Positions 18,494 to 27,044 of a stretch of 62,529 nt of DNA are shown here, in pieces. Each line of letters begins with the position of its first letter. Within the stretch, counting starts at the first letter, position 1. A program made the translations under genes and the position numbers. The notes below the pieces were generated by a model. That model did no database searches. It was not told the DNA's origin and saw nothing but the letters and a program-made list of their open reading frames with translations. The DNA is from Candidatus Rokuibacteriota bacterium (GTDB lineage: Bacteria > Methylomirabilota > Methylomirabilia > Rokubacteriales > CSP1-6), in the NCBI GenBank assembly GCA_016866775.1, contig VGLJ01000002.1, positions 92,174 to 154,702 of the forward strand, in the 5' to 3' direction.

Positions 18494-20041
18494 CTATCCC
18501 ACCCTCTTCGCCCGCCCGCGCCAGAACGGCTCGCGCAGCGCGCGCTTCAGGATCTTGCCCGAGCCCGTCTTCGGCAGCTCGTCGGCGAACGAGAGCGAGC
18601 GCGGCACCTTGTATCCGGCGAGGTGCGCGCGCGCGAACGTCGTCACCGCGTCCGCCTCCACCGTCTGTCCCGCGTGCGGCACGATGACCGCGTGCACGCT
18701 CTCGCCCCACTCGTCGCTCGGAATGCCGAACACGGCGACTTCCTGGATGGCGGGATGCCGCTCGAGCGCGGCTTCGATCTCCGCGGGATAGACGTTCATC
18801 CCGCCCGAGATGATCATGTCGCTCTTGCGGTCGCAGATGTAATAGAAGCCTTCCTCGTCACGATACGCGATGTCGCCGACGGAGAGGAAGTCGCCGCGGC
18901 GGCTCGCGTCGAACTTCTCGGGCGCCTTGTGGTAGCTGACGAAGTTGTTCGGGCCGCGCACGAACACCTCGCCGGGCGTGTGCGCGCCCGTGATCTCGTC
19001 GCCCGCCTCGTCGAAGAGCTTGATCGCGACGCCGGGCGCCGGGCGCCCGCACGAGCCCGGCTTGCGCCGCTGGTCATGCGGCGCGAGCACCGTGTCCACG
19101 CCGAGCTCGGTCGAGCCGTAGATCTCCCAGAGCGAATCCTCGGGGAAGTCCGCGAGGTACTGCTCCTTGAGCGCGAACGACCACGGCGCGGCGTTGGCGA
19201 TCATCCGCTTCATGCTGGAGCGGTCGTAGCGCGCCTTCACCTCGCGGGGCAGGTTCACCACGTGGCGGATCGGCGTCGGCGCCGCGAACGTCGTGGTGAC
19301 GCGGTACGTCTGCACGAGCCGGAGCCAGTCCTCCGCGTCGAAGCGCCGCTGGATCACCACCGTGTTGCCGAAGAGATGCGCCACCTCGCGGAAGCCGCCG
19401 GGTCCCGAGTGATAGAGCGGGCCGGTGGTGACGTAGACGTCGTTCTCGACGAACGCGATCAGCTGCAGCAGCGGAACGATCGCCGCCGGATCGAGCGGCT
19501 GCCGCACGGCGCCCTTCGGCCGCCCCGTGGTCCCCGAGGTGTACAGCATCGACGCGGGATGGTCGGTCGGTGCGGGCGGCGGCTCGGCGTCGCTCGCGCG
19601 CGCCATGAGCGCATCGCCGTCGAGCATGCCGGGCGGCGGCGTGCCGCCGAACACGACGACGTCGCGCACGCACGGGATCCGCGGGCGGATGCGCGCGAAC
19701 GTCTCGGCGTGCTCCGCGTCGACGTAGACCAGCACGGCGTCGGCGTCGTCGACGATGTACGCGGTCTCGTCCGGCGTGAGCCGGTAGTTGAGCGGGACGG
19801 TCGTCGCGCCCAGCTTCGCGCGCGCCTGGCTGGCGCACACGACCCCCGGGGAGTTCGGGCCGCACCACACGAAGCGCTCGCCCGGCTTGAGGCCGAGGTC
19901 GCGGAAGACGTTCGCGAGCCGGTTCGCCTGGCGGTTCAGCTCCGCATACGTCCACGTGACGACCGTGCCGTCGGGACGGGCGTCGACGACCGCGGGCTTG
20001 TCGGGAATGCGCCGGGCCTGCATCGGCAGCGGATAGATCAT
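18494..20041 (-). CDS. AMP-dependent acyl-CoA synthetase/ligase
   Basis: 515 residues of the ANL superfamily. Motifs are the P-loop YTSGTTGRPKGAV, the adenine-binding IYGSTELG, the hinge region GDIAYRDEEGFYYICDRKSDMIISGG and the catalytic Lys in PKTGSGKILKRALRE. It activates a carboxylic acid with ATP and CoA. The acid is not predictable from the sequence. The start overlaps the upstream crotonase stop by ATGA, and it ends one base before the M20 gene. It is the presumed entry step of the operon's pathway. Confidence 0.95.
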   Translation of the reverse strand: MIYPLPMQARRIPDKPAVVDARPDGTVVTWTYAELNRQANRLANVFRDLGLKPGERFVWCGPNSPGVVCASQARAKLGATTVPLNYRLTPDETAYIVDDADAVLVYVDAEHAETFARIRPRIPCVRDVVVFGGTPPPGMLDGDALMARASDAEPPPAPTDHPASMLYTSGTTGRPKGAVRQPLDPAAIVPLLQLIAFVENDVYVTTGPLYHSGPGGFREVAHLFGNTVVIQRRFDAEDWLRLVQTYRVTTTFAAPTPIRHVVNLPREVKARYDRSSMKRMIANAAPWSFALKEQYLADFPEDSLWEIYGSTELGVDTVLAPHDQRRKPGSCGRPAPGVAIKLFDEAGDEITGAHTPGEVFVRGPNNFVSYHKAPEKFDASRRGDFLSVGDIAYRDEEGFYYICDRKSDMIISGGMNVYPAEIEAALERHPAIQEVAVFGIPSDEWGESVHAVIVPHAGQTVEADAVTTFARAHLAGYKVPRSLSFADELPKTGSGKILKRALREPFWRGRAKRVG

Positions 20042-20877
20042 TGGGCTCGCGGGCTCCCGCGATAGTCACCGAACGGTGTGTCGCGCTCCTTCAGCGCGCG
20101 GCCGAGATTCTTCCTGAGCTCCGCCCGATACGCGAGCGATGCGGGCTGATGGAACGCGAGCGCCTGCAGCTCCGTGCCCGCGCGGATCGCCGCGCGCAGG
20201 CCCATGATCTCCATCGCGCGGTGGACCGACCGCTTGTTGATCTGCTGCAGCTCCGTGGGGATCTTCGCGACGCGCTCCGCGATCGCGAGCACGCCGCGCT
20301 CCAGCTCGCTCGCGGGGAACGCGCGCGTGACGAGACCGACGCGCGCGGCTTCCGCGCCCGAGATCGGGTCGCCGGTCAGCATGAGCTCCATCGCCTGCCG
20401 CATGCCGGCCAGCCACGGATGGAACTGCATGTCGGGCGGGCTCATGAGGCGCACGGGCGGATAGCCGATCTGCGCGTCGTCCGCGGCGTATACGAGGTCG
20501 CACGCCGCGGCGAGCTCGGTGCCGCCGGCAAGACACCAGCCGTGCACCTGCGCGATCACCGGCTTCGCCAGATCCCAGATCGCGAACCACCCTTCGACGA
20601 CGTGCCGAGGCCAGCTGCCGTCGCCGCCGGCGGTGGGGTACGGCCGGTCCGCGCTCAGATCCGCCGAGAGGTCGTAGCCCGCCGAGAAGCACGGCCCCGC
20701 GCCGCGGATGATCGTGACGCGCACGCGGTCGTCGCCGTCGGCGGCGCGCAGGGCGCCGAAGATCGCGCCGCGCAAGGTGTTGTCGAGCGCGTTGCGCTTC
20801 GCCGGGCGGTTCAGCGTGAGCCGCCGCACGTGCGGGCACGGCTCGTCGACCAGCAGGTGGCCCGAAGATGTGGTCAC
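20038..20877 (-). CDS. Enoyl-CoA hydratase/isomerase family, first gene of the catabolic operon
   Basis: 279 residues with crotonase features: LNRPAKRNALDN, oxyanion-hole segments GPCFSAGYDLSA and GWCLAGGTELAAACDLVYA, and a C-terminal helix with ELQQINKRSVHRAME. It differs enough from the crotonase at 13319 to have a separate role. Transcription probably starts in the 146-base gap upstream (20878-21023), which separates it from a plus-strand gene. Confidence 0.92.
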   Translation of the reverse strand: MTTSSGHLLVDEPCPHVRRLTLNRPAKRNALDNTLRGAIFGALRAADGDDRVRVTIIRGAGPCFSAGYDLSADLSADRPYPTAGGDGSWPRHVVEGWFAIWDLAKPVIAQVHGWCLAGGTELAAACDLVYAADDAQIGYPPVRLMSPPDMQFHPWLAGMRQAMELMLTGDPISGAEAARVGLVTRAFPASELERGVLAIAERVAKIPTELQQINKRSVHRAMEIMGLRAAIRAGTELQALAFHQPASLAYRAELRKNLGRALKERDTPFGDYRGSPRAQ

Positions 20878-21023
20878 GGGGCCCTCACCCTAGCCGCCGG
20901 GGTGGCCAGGGTCAAGGCGGGGGGCGGCCCAGGGTCACCGGCATCGCGGTTGCGTACCCAGGACCCGGACCCCTCGGGTCCAGGAGCTGGACCCCCTCTG
21001 GGTCGGATGGAAGGAGAGGTTTC
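20878..21023. promoter_or_regulatory. Divergent intergenic region with GC-rich inverted repeats
   Basis: The gap lies between the minus-strand catabolic operon and the plus-strand secreted-protein gene. It contains a CCAGGGTCA motif twice (about 20900-20940) and several GGACCC/GGGTCC and GACCC/GGGTC inverted pairs between about 20960 and 21005. These could be regulator sites for the two divergent promoters. I see no clear -35/-10 pair. A good Shine-Dalgarno (AGGAGAGG) precedes the ATG at 21024. Confidence 0.4.
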
Positions 21024-21326
21024 ATGACACGCATCATCACCTCAGCGCTCGTCGCGGTCGGCCTCCTGGCGATCGCGCTCGTTCCGGCGCAGGCGCCGCA
21101 GCAGGGGACGGTCATCGTTCCCGCGCCGCAGCCCAGCGCGTCTCCCGGCACCACGGTCGTCGCGCCGTCGGCGTCCGGCACGGCCGTCATCGCGCCGCCC
21201 GGCAGCACCGTCACCATCACGCCGCCGGCGCCGGCGGCGATCGCGGTCTCGCCGTGGTGCGGGGGCGCCTATTCGCCGGCCGGCGGCAGCAACTTCGGTA
21301 GCTGCCCCGGATTCATTCCTCGCTAA
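21024..21326 (+). CDS. Small secreted Pro/Ala/Thr-rich protein
   Basis: 100 residues. The first 25 form a signal peptide ending in VPAQA. The middle has degenerate repeats of the type T-V-x-x-P (GTVIVPAP, TTVVAPSA, TAVIAPPG, TVTITPPA), an extended low-complexity linker. The last 23 residues are a non-repetitive region with two Cys (WCGGAYSP and FGSCPGF) that could form a disulfide. AGGAGAGG lies 4 bases before the ATG. No known family recognised. A strong hairpin follows the stop. Confidence 0.75.
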   Translation: MTRIITSALVAVGLLAIALVPAQAPQQGTVIVPAPQPSASPGTTVVAPSASGTAVIAPPGSTVTITPPAPAAIAVSPWCGGAYSPAGGSNFGSCPGFIPR

Positions 21327-21332
21327 GACCCT

Positions 21333-21361
21333 GAGGAGGGGGCCGCGACGGCCCCCTCCTC
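21333..21361 (+). terminator. Strong hairpin terminator
   Basis: A perfect 13-base stem (GAGGAGGGGGCCG with its complement) around the loop CGA starts 6 bases after the stop of the small secreted protein. There is no T-run, which is common for terminators in very GC-rich genomes. Confidence 0.7.
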
Positions 21362-21400
21362 GCGCGTTCGCTCGTCAGCGGCAATAGACTGACCGGGACT

Positions 21401-22768
21401 GTGAACGCGCTGCCGCGCGATCTTGGAGACGGGCTCGTCATGCGCGCGGCGACCGTCAAGGACGCCGACGCGCTGGCCGCGTTCAACGCGGACGTCTTGC
21501 GCGCTCAGGACGCGCAGGCGCCGCAGGCGAGCATGGGCGAATGGACGCGCGATCTCGTCGAGGGTGCCCATCCCACCACGCGCGCGGACGACGCGATCAT
21601 CGTCGAGAACACGCGGACCGGCGCCATCGTGTCCGCGATGTTTCTCCTCTCCCAGACGTGGTCGTACGGCGGCGTTCGGATTCCCGTCGGACAGCCGGAG
21701 CTCATCGGCACGCTCGCGGAGTACCGCGGGCGCGGGCTCGTCCGCGCGGAGCTCGACGTCGCGCACGCGAAGAGCGCCGAGCGCGGCGACCTCATGCAGA
21801 TGATCGCCGGGATCCCGTGGTTCTACCGCCAGTTCGGGTACGAGCTGTCGGTCGCCCGCGGCGGCGGAGGACGGCTCTTTCCCGGCGAGCTCGCCGCGTT
21901 CCCACCGGCCGACGCGCTTCGCGTCCGCGCCGCGCGCGAGGACGACGTGACGTTCCTCGCGTCGCTGGACGCCGAAGCGGCCGCGCGCCACGCCGTCTAC
22001 GTGCCGCGCGACGCCGCGCAGTGGCGCTACGATCTCACGGGCCATCGCGACGGCAGCGCGACGCGCCCCGTCGTCGCCGTCATCGAGGACGACGCCGCGC
22101 GTCCCGTCGGCATGCTCCTGCACCCGGCGACCCTGTGGGGCGCGAACACGCTCGGGATCGTCATGCTCGAAGCGGTGCCGGGCGTGTCGTGGCGCCGCGT
22201 CGTCGTCGCCGCGCTCCACCACGTGCGCGCGCAGGGCGAGGCGCTCGCGGCGCGCGACGGCAAGACGTTCGGTGGCGCGAGTCTCTGGATGCTCCGCCGC
22301 GACCATCCGATCTACCAGGTGCTGCGCGTGCGGTACGACGAGGCCGACACGTGGTACGCGGTCTACACGCGCGTGCCCGACGTCGCGGCGTTCCTGCGCG
22401 CCGTCACCCCGGCGCTCGAGCGTCGCCTCGCCCAGTCGCCGCTCGCCGGCCACAACGGCACGTTCCGCCTGTCCTTCTATCGCGAGGGCGTGCGGCTCGT
22501 CCTCGAAGGCGGGCGCGTGAAGACCGTGGAGCCCTGGCGGCCGGCGACGACGACGGTCGGGATCGAGATGGGACAGGGAACGACCGATCCCGGCCGGGCG
22601 CACGCGATGTTTCCCGATCTCACGTTCCACCAGCTGCTGTTCGGGCTGCGCTCGGTCGACGAGCTCGGTGCGTGGTATCCCGACTGCGTCGTGCGGAACG
22701 CTGAAACGCGCGCATTGCTGAACGCGCTGTTTCCGCGCCGGCCGTCGTTCGTCTGGCCCGTCCTCTAG
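21401..22768 (+). CDS. GNAT acetyltransferase, Eis-like two-domain protein
   Basis: 455 residues from a GTG at 21401. The N-terminal domain has a GNAT acetyl-CoA site with LAEYRGRGLVRAEL (motif A, R-G-x-G type) and WFYRQFGYE. A second GNAT-like half and a C-terminal region with GTTDPGR and FPDLTFHQLLFG follow, the layout of Eis-type N-acetyltransferases with an SCP2-like tail. The substrate is unknown. It ends 4 bases into the convergent SRPBCC gene. Confidence 0.82.
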   Translation: MNALPRDLGDGLVMRAATVKDADALAAFNADVLRAQDAQAPQASMGEWTRDLVEGAHPTTRADDAIIVENTRTGAIVSAMFLLSQTWSYGGVRIPVGQPELIGTLAEYRGRGLVRAELDVAHAKSAERGDLMQMIAGIPWFYRQFGYELSVARGGGGRLFPGELAAFPPADALRVRAAREDDVTFLASLDAEAAARHAVYVPRDAAQWRYDLTGHRDGSATRPVVAVIEDDAARPVGMLLHPATLWGANTLGIVMLEAVPGVSWRRVVVAALHHVRAQGEALAARDGKTFGGASLWMLRRDHPIYQVLRVRYDEADTWYAVYTRVPDVAAFLRAVTPALERRLAQSPLAGHNGTFRLSFYREGVRLVLEGGRVKTVEPWRPATTTVGIEMGQGTTDPGRAHAMFPDLTFHQLLFGLRSVDELGAWYPDCVVRNAETRALLNALFPRRPSFVWPVL

Positions 22769-23212
22769 TCCGGGATCTCGGGCTCGACGAGCTTCGCCAG
22801 CGCCGCGAGCGATTCCTGCCAGCCGAGATAGCAGGCGTCGGCCGGAACGACGTCCGGCACGCCCTCCTGGGCGATGGTGATCTCGGTGCCCACGGAGACG
22901 GCCTTCAAGGTCACCGTCGTCTGCATCTCGCCCGGCAGGCTCGGATCGTCGAACCGGTCCGTGTAGCGGAGGCGCTCGTGGGGCACCAGATCGAGGAACT
23001 CGCCGCCGAACGCGTGCGCCCGTCCGGTCGTGAAGTTCGTGAACGACATCTTGTAGCTGCCGCCGACCTTGGCGTCCATGTGATGGACCTTGCCCGTGAA
23101 TCCGTTCGGCGGCAGCCACTTGGTCCATCGCGTCGGCGTCCACGAACGTCCGGAATACCCGTTCGGGGGGCGCGCGCAGCACGCGGTGAAGTCGGATCGT
23201 CCCCGGCATCAT
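22765..23212 (-). pseudogene. SRPBCC/AHSA1-type protein with a one-base frameshift
   Basis: The N-terminus from 23212 reads TIRLHRVLRAPPERVFRTFVDADAMD and then loses frame near 23126. The +1 frame continues with KWLPPNGFTG, MDAKVGGSYKMSF, HERLRYTDRF and CYLGWQESLAALAKLVEP, the rest of an activator-of-Hsp90-ATPase-like START-fold protein. Removing one G would restore about 148 residues. Such proteins bind hydrophobic ligands; no ligand can be named. The indel may be a consensus error. Confidence 0.75.
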
Positions 23213-23225
23213 CGGCTCCTTTCAG

Positions 23226-23696
23226 TCAGATCTCCCGCGTCATGAACACGCTGAACGGGTCTTCCTCGTAGTCCTCGAACGGGCCACAGCGGACGAAGCC
23301 GGCGCTCTCGTAGAGCCGCAGCGCGGGGATGAACGCCGGGGCGGATCCCGTCTCGAGCCACAGGCTCCGCATGCCACGCGCCTTCGCCTCCGCCATCAGG
23401 TGCTCGAGCATCGCCCGCCCGACCCCGCGACCGAGGAAGGCGTCCGCCACGCGCATCGACTTGATCTCGCCGCGCTGGGCGTCGAGACGCTTGAGCGCGC
23501 CGCATCCGGCGATGTCGTCGCCGAGCCAGGCGGACCAGAACGTCACGCCGGGCTGCCGGAGCTTGTCCACGTCGAAGGCGTGCACGCTTTCCGGCGGCGA
23601 GTGTTCGTGCATGCCGGCGAGATGTCGCGCGATCAGCGCACGGGTGGGCGCGCCCGTGAGGTCATCGAGATGAAACCTGAGCTGCTCCTTGAGCAT
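23226..23696 (-). CDS. GNAT N-acetyltransferase
   Basis: 156 residues from the ATG at 23696. The acetyl-CoA binding motif A is MRVADAFLGRGVGRAMLEHLM; the C-terminal RLYESAGFVRCGPFEDYEEDP is typical of the YafP/PhnO-like small acetyltransferases that end in PFSVFMT. It is divergent to the livG gene (33-base gap). Confidence 0.88.
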   Translation of the reverse strand: MLKEQLRFHLDDLTGAPTRALIARHLAGMHEHSPPESVHAFDVDKLRQPGVTFWSAWLGDDIAGCGALKRLDAQRGEIKSMRVADAFLGRGVGRAMLEHLMAEAKARGMRSLWLETGSAPAFIPALRLYESAGFVRCGPFEDYEEDPFSVFMTREI

Positions 23697-23729
23697 GACG
23701 CCCTCCGTGTGCGATAGCGTACGCCTGCC

Positions 23730-24500
23730 ATGGCCCTGCTCGAAGTCCGCGGGCTCGCGCGCAGCTTCTACGGCGTCCACGCACTGAACGGCGTCGACCT
23801 CGACGTGGCGGCCGGCACGATCACCGGGCTCATCGGGCCCAACGGCGCCGGCAAGACGACGCTCTTCAACTGCGTGACCGGCGTGATCCCGCCGGAGAGC
23901 GGGCGCGTCCGCTTCGACGGCGAGGACATCACCGCGTGGAGCGCGGATCGCGTCACGCGCCGCGGGCTCGTGCGCACGTTCCAGATCGCGCGCGGGTTCC
24001 CGCGGCTGTCCGTGCGCGAGAACCTGATGCTCTACGGCGCGCGCCGGCCCGGCGAGAGCCTCTGGCGGGCGTGGGCGCGCACGGCGGACGTCGCGCGGCG
24101 CGAGCGCGAGCTGTCCGGCCGCGCGGGCGCGGTGGCCAAGCGCCTGAATCTCACGCGCGTGCTCGACGACCCCGCGGCCGCGCTGTCCGGCGGGCAGAAG
24201 AAGCTGCTGGAGCTCGGCCGCGCGCTCATGACGGATCCGAAGCTCATCCTGCTCGACGCGCCGATCGCGGGCGTGAACCCCGCGCTCGCGCGCGAGATCG
24301 GCTCGCACCTCGCGGGGCTGCGCGACGAAGGCCTCACGTTCCTCGTGATCGAGCACCATCTCGACGTCATCGCGCGGCTCTGCAATCCGGTGATCGTGAT
24401 GGCGGAGGGACGGCACCTCGCGGAAGGCACGTTCGCCGAGGTGGCCGCCGACGAGCGCGTCCAGGAGGCGTACATGGGCGCGCGTACCGTCACGCCGTGA
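23730..24500 (+). CDS. livG: Branched-chain-type ABC transporter ATP-binding protein LivG-like, Walker B Glu replaced
   Basis: 256 residues. Walker A is GPNGAGKTT, the signature is LSGGQKKLLELGRAL, and the LivG-specific insertion between Walker A and signature is present. Walker B reads LILLDAPIAGVNP: the catalytic Glu that normally follows the Asp is Ala. The H-loop His is in VIEHHLDV. It powers uptake of a hydrophobic amino acid or an aromatic/acyl acid together with the livF, livH and livM genes downstream. If the Ala is real, this subunit would bind ATP but hydrolyse poorly, leaving LivF as the main ATPase. The next gene starts within its stop codon. Confidence 0.92.
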   Translation: MALLEVRGLARSFYGVHALNGVDLDVAAGTITGLIGPNGAGKTTLFNCVTGVIPPESGRVRFDGEDITAWSADRVTRRGLVRTFQIARGFPRLSVRENLMLYGARRPGESLWRAWARTADVARRERELSGRAGAVAKRLNLTRVLDDPAAALSGGQKKLLELGRALMTDPKLILLDAPIAGVNPALAREIGSHLAGLRDEGLTFLVIEHHLDVIARLCNPVIVMAEGRHLAEGTFAEVAADERVQEAYMGARTVTP

Positions 24501-25145
24501 GCCTCCTCGACGCGGGCGGCATCGTCGCCGGGTACACCGCGGCGGACGAGATCCTCAAGGGCGTCGATCTCTCCGTCGAGCGCGGCGAGATCGTCGGCAT
24601 CATCGGGCCGAACGGCGCCGGCAAGTCGACGCTCCTCAAGGTGGTCGCGGGCATCCTGCGGCCGAGCCGCGGCGCCGTCCGGCTCGACGGCCGCGACATC
24701 ACCGGGCGCGCGCCGCGCGAGATCAGCGCGCTCGGGATCGCGTTCGTGCCGCAGGAGGCGAACGTCTTCCCCAGCCTCAGCGTGAAGGAGAACCTCGAGA
24801 TGGGCGGCTTCGTCGATCCGCGCGGCACCCGCGCGAAGATCGACGGGATCTTCACGCGCTTTCCGGTGCTCGCCGAGAAGCGGCGCCACGCCGCGCGCAC
24901 GCTGTCCGGCGGCCAGCGTCAGATCCTCGCGATGGCGATGGCGCTGATGGTCGCGCCCACGGTGCTGCTGCTCGACGAGCCGTCGGCCGGCCTCGCACCG
25001 CGCGCGGCGGAGATCCTGTTCGAGACGATTCGCGCGATCAACGCCGAGGGCGTGGCGATCGTGATGGTCGAGCAGAACGCGCGCGAGGCGCTGGCGCTCG
25101 CGGCGCGCGCGTACATCCTCGTCGACGGCCGCAACGGCCGCACCA
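24497..25145 (+). pseudogene. livF: LivF-like ATP-binding protein, C-terminus lost by fusion to the binding-protein gene
   Basis: It starts with GTG at 24497, overlapping the livG stop. It has Walker A GPNGAGKST, Q-loop FVPQEANVF, signature LSGGQRQILAMAMAL, Walker B LLLDEPSAGLAP and H-loop MVEQNARE. The frame reaches AYILVDGRN, where the last 20 or so residues of LivF should follow. Instead it continues directly into a periplasmic binding protein missing its N-terminus (SMRKAMEWVAEQ). The deletion removed the livF end, the intergenic region and the next gene's signal peptide while keeping frame. The NBD core is complete and could work if translated as a fusion. Confidence 0.82.
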
Positions 25146-26036
25146 CGTCGATGCGCAAAGCGATGGAGTGGGTCGCGGAGCAGATCAACGGCGCCGGCGG
25201 CATCGCGGGCCGGCGGATCCAGCTCTTCAGCGAGGACGACCAGACGAACCCCGAGGCCGCGGTGCGCGCCGCGCGCAAGCTCATCGACGTCGACAAGGTG
25301 GCGGCGATCATGGGCACGTGGGCGTCGTCCGTGACGACCGCGGTGGCGCCGCTCTGCTGGGAGTCGAAGACGTTCCTCACGACGGTGTCGGGCTCGGACT
25401 CGATCACGCAGCTTCCGCACCAGGGCTACCTGATCCGCACGCAGCCGAACACCCATCTGCAGATCGGCAAGCTCGGCGACTTCATCGTCTCGCTCGGCAG
25501 CAAGCGGGTGTTCGTGCTCGCCGCGCAGACGCCGTTCGCCGTGCCGTCGCAGAACCGATTGAAAGAAATCTTCGCCGAGGCCGGCGGCACCGAGCTCGTC
25601 GGCTCGGTGATCTACGACAAGGACAAGACCACGTTCCGCTCGGAGGTCGACCAGGCGATGCGCGCGAAGCCGGACATGATCTACCTGAACGGCTACACGC
25701 CCGACGTCACGGTCATTCTCAAGGAGCTCTACAAGGCCGGCTACACGGGCCACAAGCACGACCAGATCAGCCTGGTCGCCCTCGCGATCGCGCACGGCAA
25801 GGGGGGGGGCGAACGGCACCGTCATCAAGGACCACGTGCGGAAGATCTCGCAGGGCGCCGGCCAGAAGGTCGACAACGCCGTCGACGGCCTGAAGCTCCT
25901 CGCGCAGGGCAAGGCCGTCAACTACGCGGGCGCGTCGGGCCCGTGCGACTTCACGGACACCGGCGACATCATCGACTGCAAGATCCGCTTCGACCGCGCG
26001 GAGAAGGGATCCTTCAAGACGGTCAAGCTCATCTGA
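25146..26036 (+). pseudogene. LivK/LivJ-type amino-acid-binding protein, N-terminus and middle deleted, frameshifted
   Basis: A type I periplasmic binding protein (Peripla_BP_6). Recognisable parts are EWVAEQINGAGGIAGR, a DQTNPEAAVRAARKLI stretch and IMGTWASSVTTAVAP. It lacks a signal peptide and the first 50-60 residues because of the fusion to livF. At about 25756 (GYTGHK followed by HDQISLVALAI) roughly 70 residues of the second lobe are missing. At 25801-25809 a run of nine G changes the frame; the correct end (GTVIKDHVRKISQG to GSFKTVKLI) is read in another frame to 26036. As written it cannot be exported or fold. Confidence 0.8.
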
Positions 26037-26043
26037 CCGGGGG

Positions 26044-26913
26044 ATGCTCGGCGAGATTCCGCAGCTCCTCGTCAACGGGCTCGTGGCCGGCACCATCCTC
26101 GCGGTGCCGGCCATCGGGTTCACCGCGATCTACGCGGTCCTGCGCTTTCCGAACTTCACCATCGCCTCGCACGCCACGATCGGCGCCTTCGCGGGCTACG
26201 TCGCCAACACCGCCGGCGGCTGGCCGGCCGCGGCGGCGGTGCTCGCCGCGTTCGTCGTCACCGGCGCGATCGGCGTCGTCAACGACGAGGTCGTGCTCAA
26301 ACCGCTGCGTCCCTCCGGAGCGCTCACGACCGCGATCGCGGCCATCGCGCTCACGATCGTCCTCGAGAACGTCGTGCGCTTCGTCTTCGGCAACGACCTG
26401 CGCGGCTACGATCTTCCGATCCGGCGGGACTGGCAGCTCGGCGGCGGCATGCGCATCGGACCGCAGCAGGTCGAGAACCTCGTGATCGCGGTGGTCGCCT
26501 TGGCCGCGCTCTTCCTCTTCCTCGCGTTCACGCGGACGGGCAAGGCGATGCGCGAGGTCGCGGACAACCCGACGCTGGCCGGCATCAAAGGGATCGATGC
26601 GGATCGTGTGGCACGGCTGGTCAACTTCATCGCGATGGGGCTCGCCGGTGTGGGCGGGATGCTGCTCGGGCTCGACACCAGCATCGACCCGCTGACCGGT
26701 TTCCGCGTGATCCTGTCGGTGTTCGCCGCGGCCGTGGTCGGCGGGCTCGGCTCGATCCCCGGCGCGGTGGTCGGCGCGCTCACCGTCGGCGTCGGCGAGG
26801 AGCTGTCGCTGCTCGTGCTGGCGCCGGCGTATCGCACGGCCGTCGGCTTCCTCGCGATCCTCATCGTGCTGACGCTTCGTCCGCGCGGGATTCTCGGTGA
26901 GCGCGCGTACTAA
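26044..26913 (+). CDS. livH: Branched-chain-type ABC transporter permease LivH-like
   Basis: 289 residues, mostly hydrophobic, with about eight membrane segments. Typical LivH features are NGLVAGTILAVPAIGFTAIYAVLRFPNF at the N-terminus (split here by the family's conserved G-x-G-F pattern) and the EAA-like cytoplasmic loop with MREVADNPTLAGIKGIDADRV that contacts the ATPase. It lies 7 bases after the binding-protein gene. It is intact, in contrast to the two genes before it. Confidence 0.93.
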   Translation: MLGEIPQLLVNGLVAGTILAVPAIGFTAIYAVLRFPNFTIASHATIGAFAGYVANTAGGWPAAAAVLAAFVVTGAIGVVNDEVVLKPLRPSGALTTAIAAIALTIVLENVVRFVFGNDLRGYDLPIRRDWQLGGGMRIGPQQVENLVIAVVALAALFLFLAFTRTGKAMREVADNPTLAGIKGIDADRVARLVNFIAMGLAGVGGMLLGLDTSIDPLTGFRVILSVFAAAVVGGLGSIPGAVVGALTVGVGEELSLLVLAPAYRTAVGFLAILIVLTLRPRGILGERAY

Positions 26914-27044
26914 CCTTGGAGGGGGGCTCTGCGGCTTTGCCCCCCTTCCGACGGTCGTTCAGCGGCGGCGCCGCTGTACGACCTGCCTCCCCCCAGGAGG
27001 GTTGCGGCGGCAAAGCCGCCGCTCGAACGGAGGGTGCAGCAAGG
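26914..27044. repeat. Structured G/C-tract intergenic element with three hairpins
   Basis: Three inverted repeats occur between livH and the SRPBCC gene. GGGGGG and CCCCCC pair across 26921-26945. A 13-pair stem with one T-T mismatch spans 26953-26983 (GGTCGT and CAGCGGC arms). An 8-base stem with loop AAA lies at 27004-27022 (GCGGCGGC). The first has the tract-spacer-tract form of the dispersed elements in this window. The set could weaken read-through from livH. There is no gene in it. Confidence 0.6.

Noticed and set aside
26914-27044. Riboswitch or small RNA gene between livH and the SRPBCC gene
   Set aside because: The hairpins are strong but show no known aptamer layout; the first matches the dispersed tract elements.
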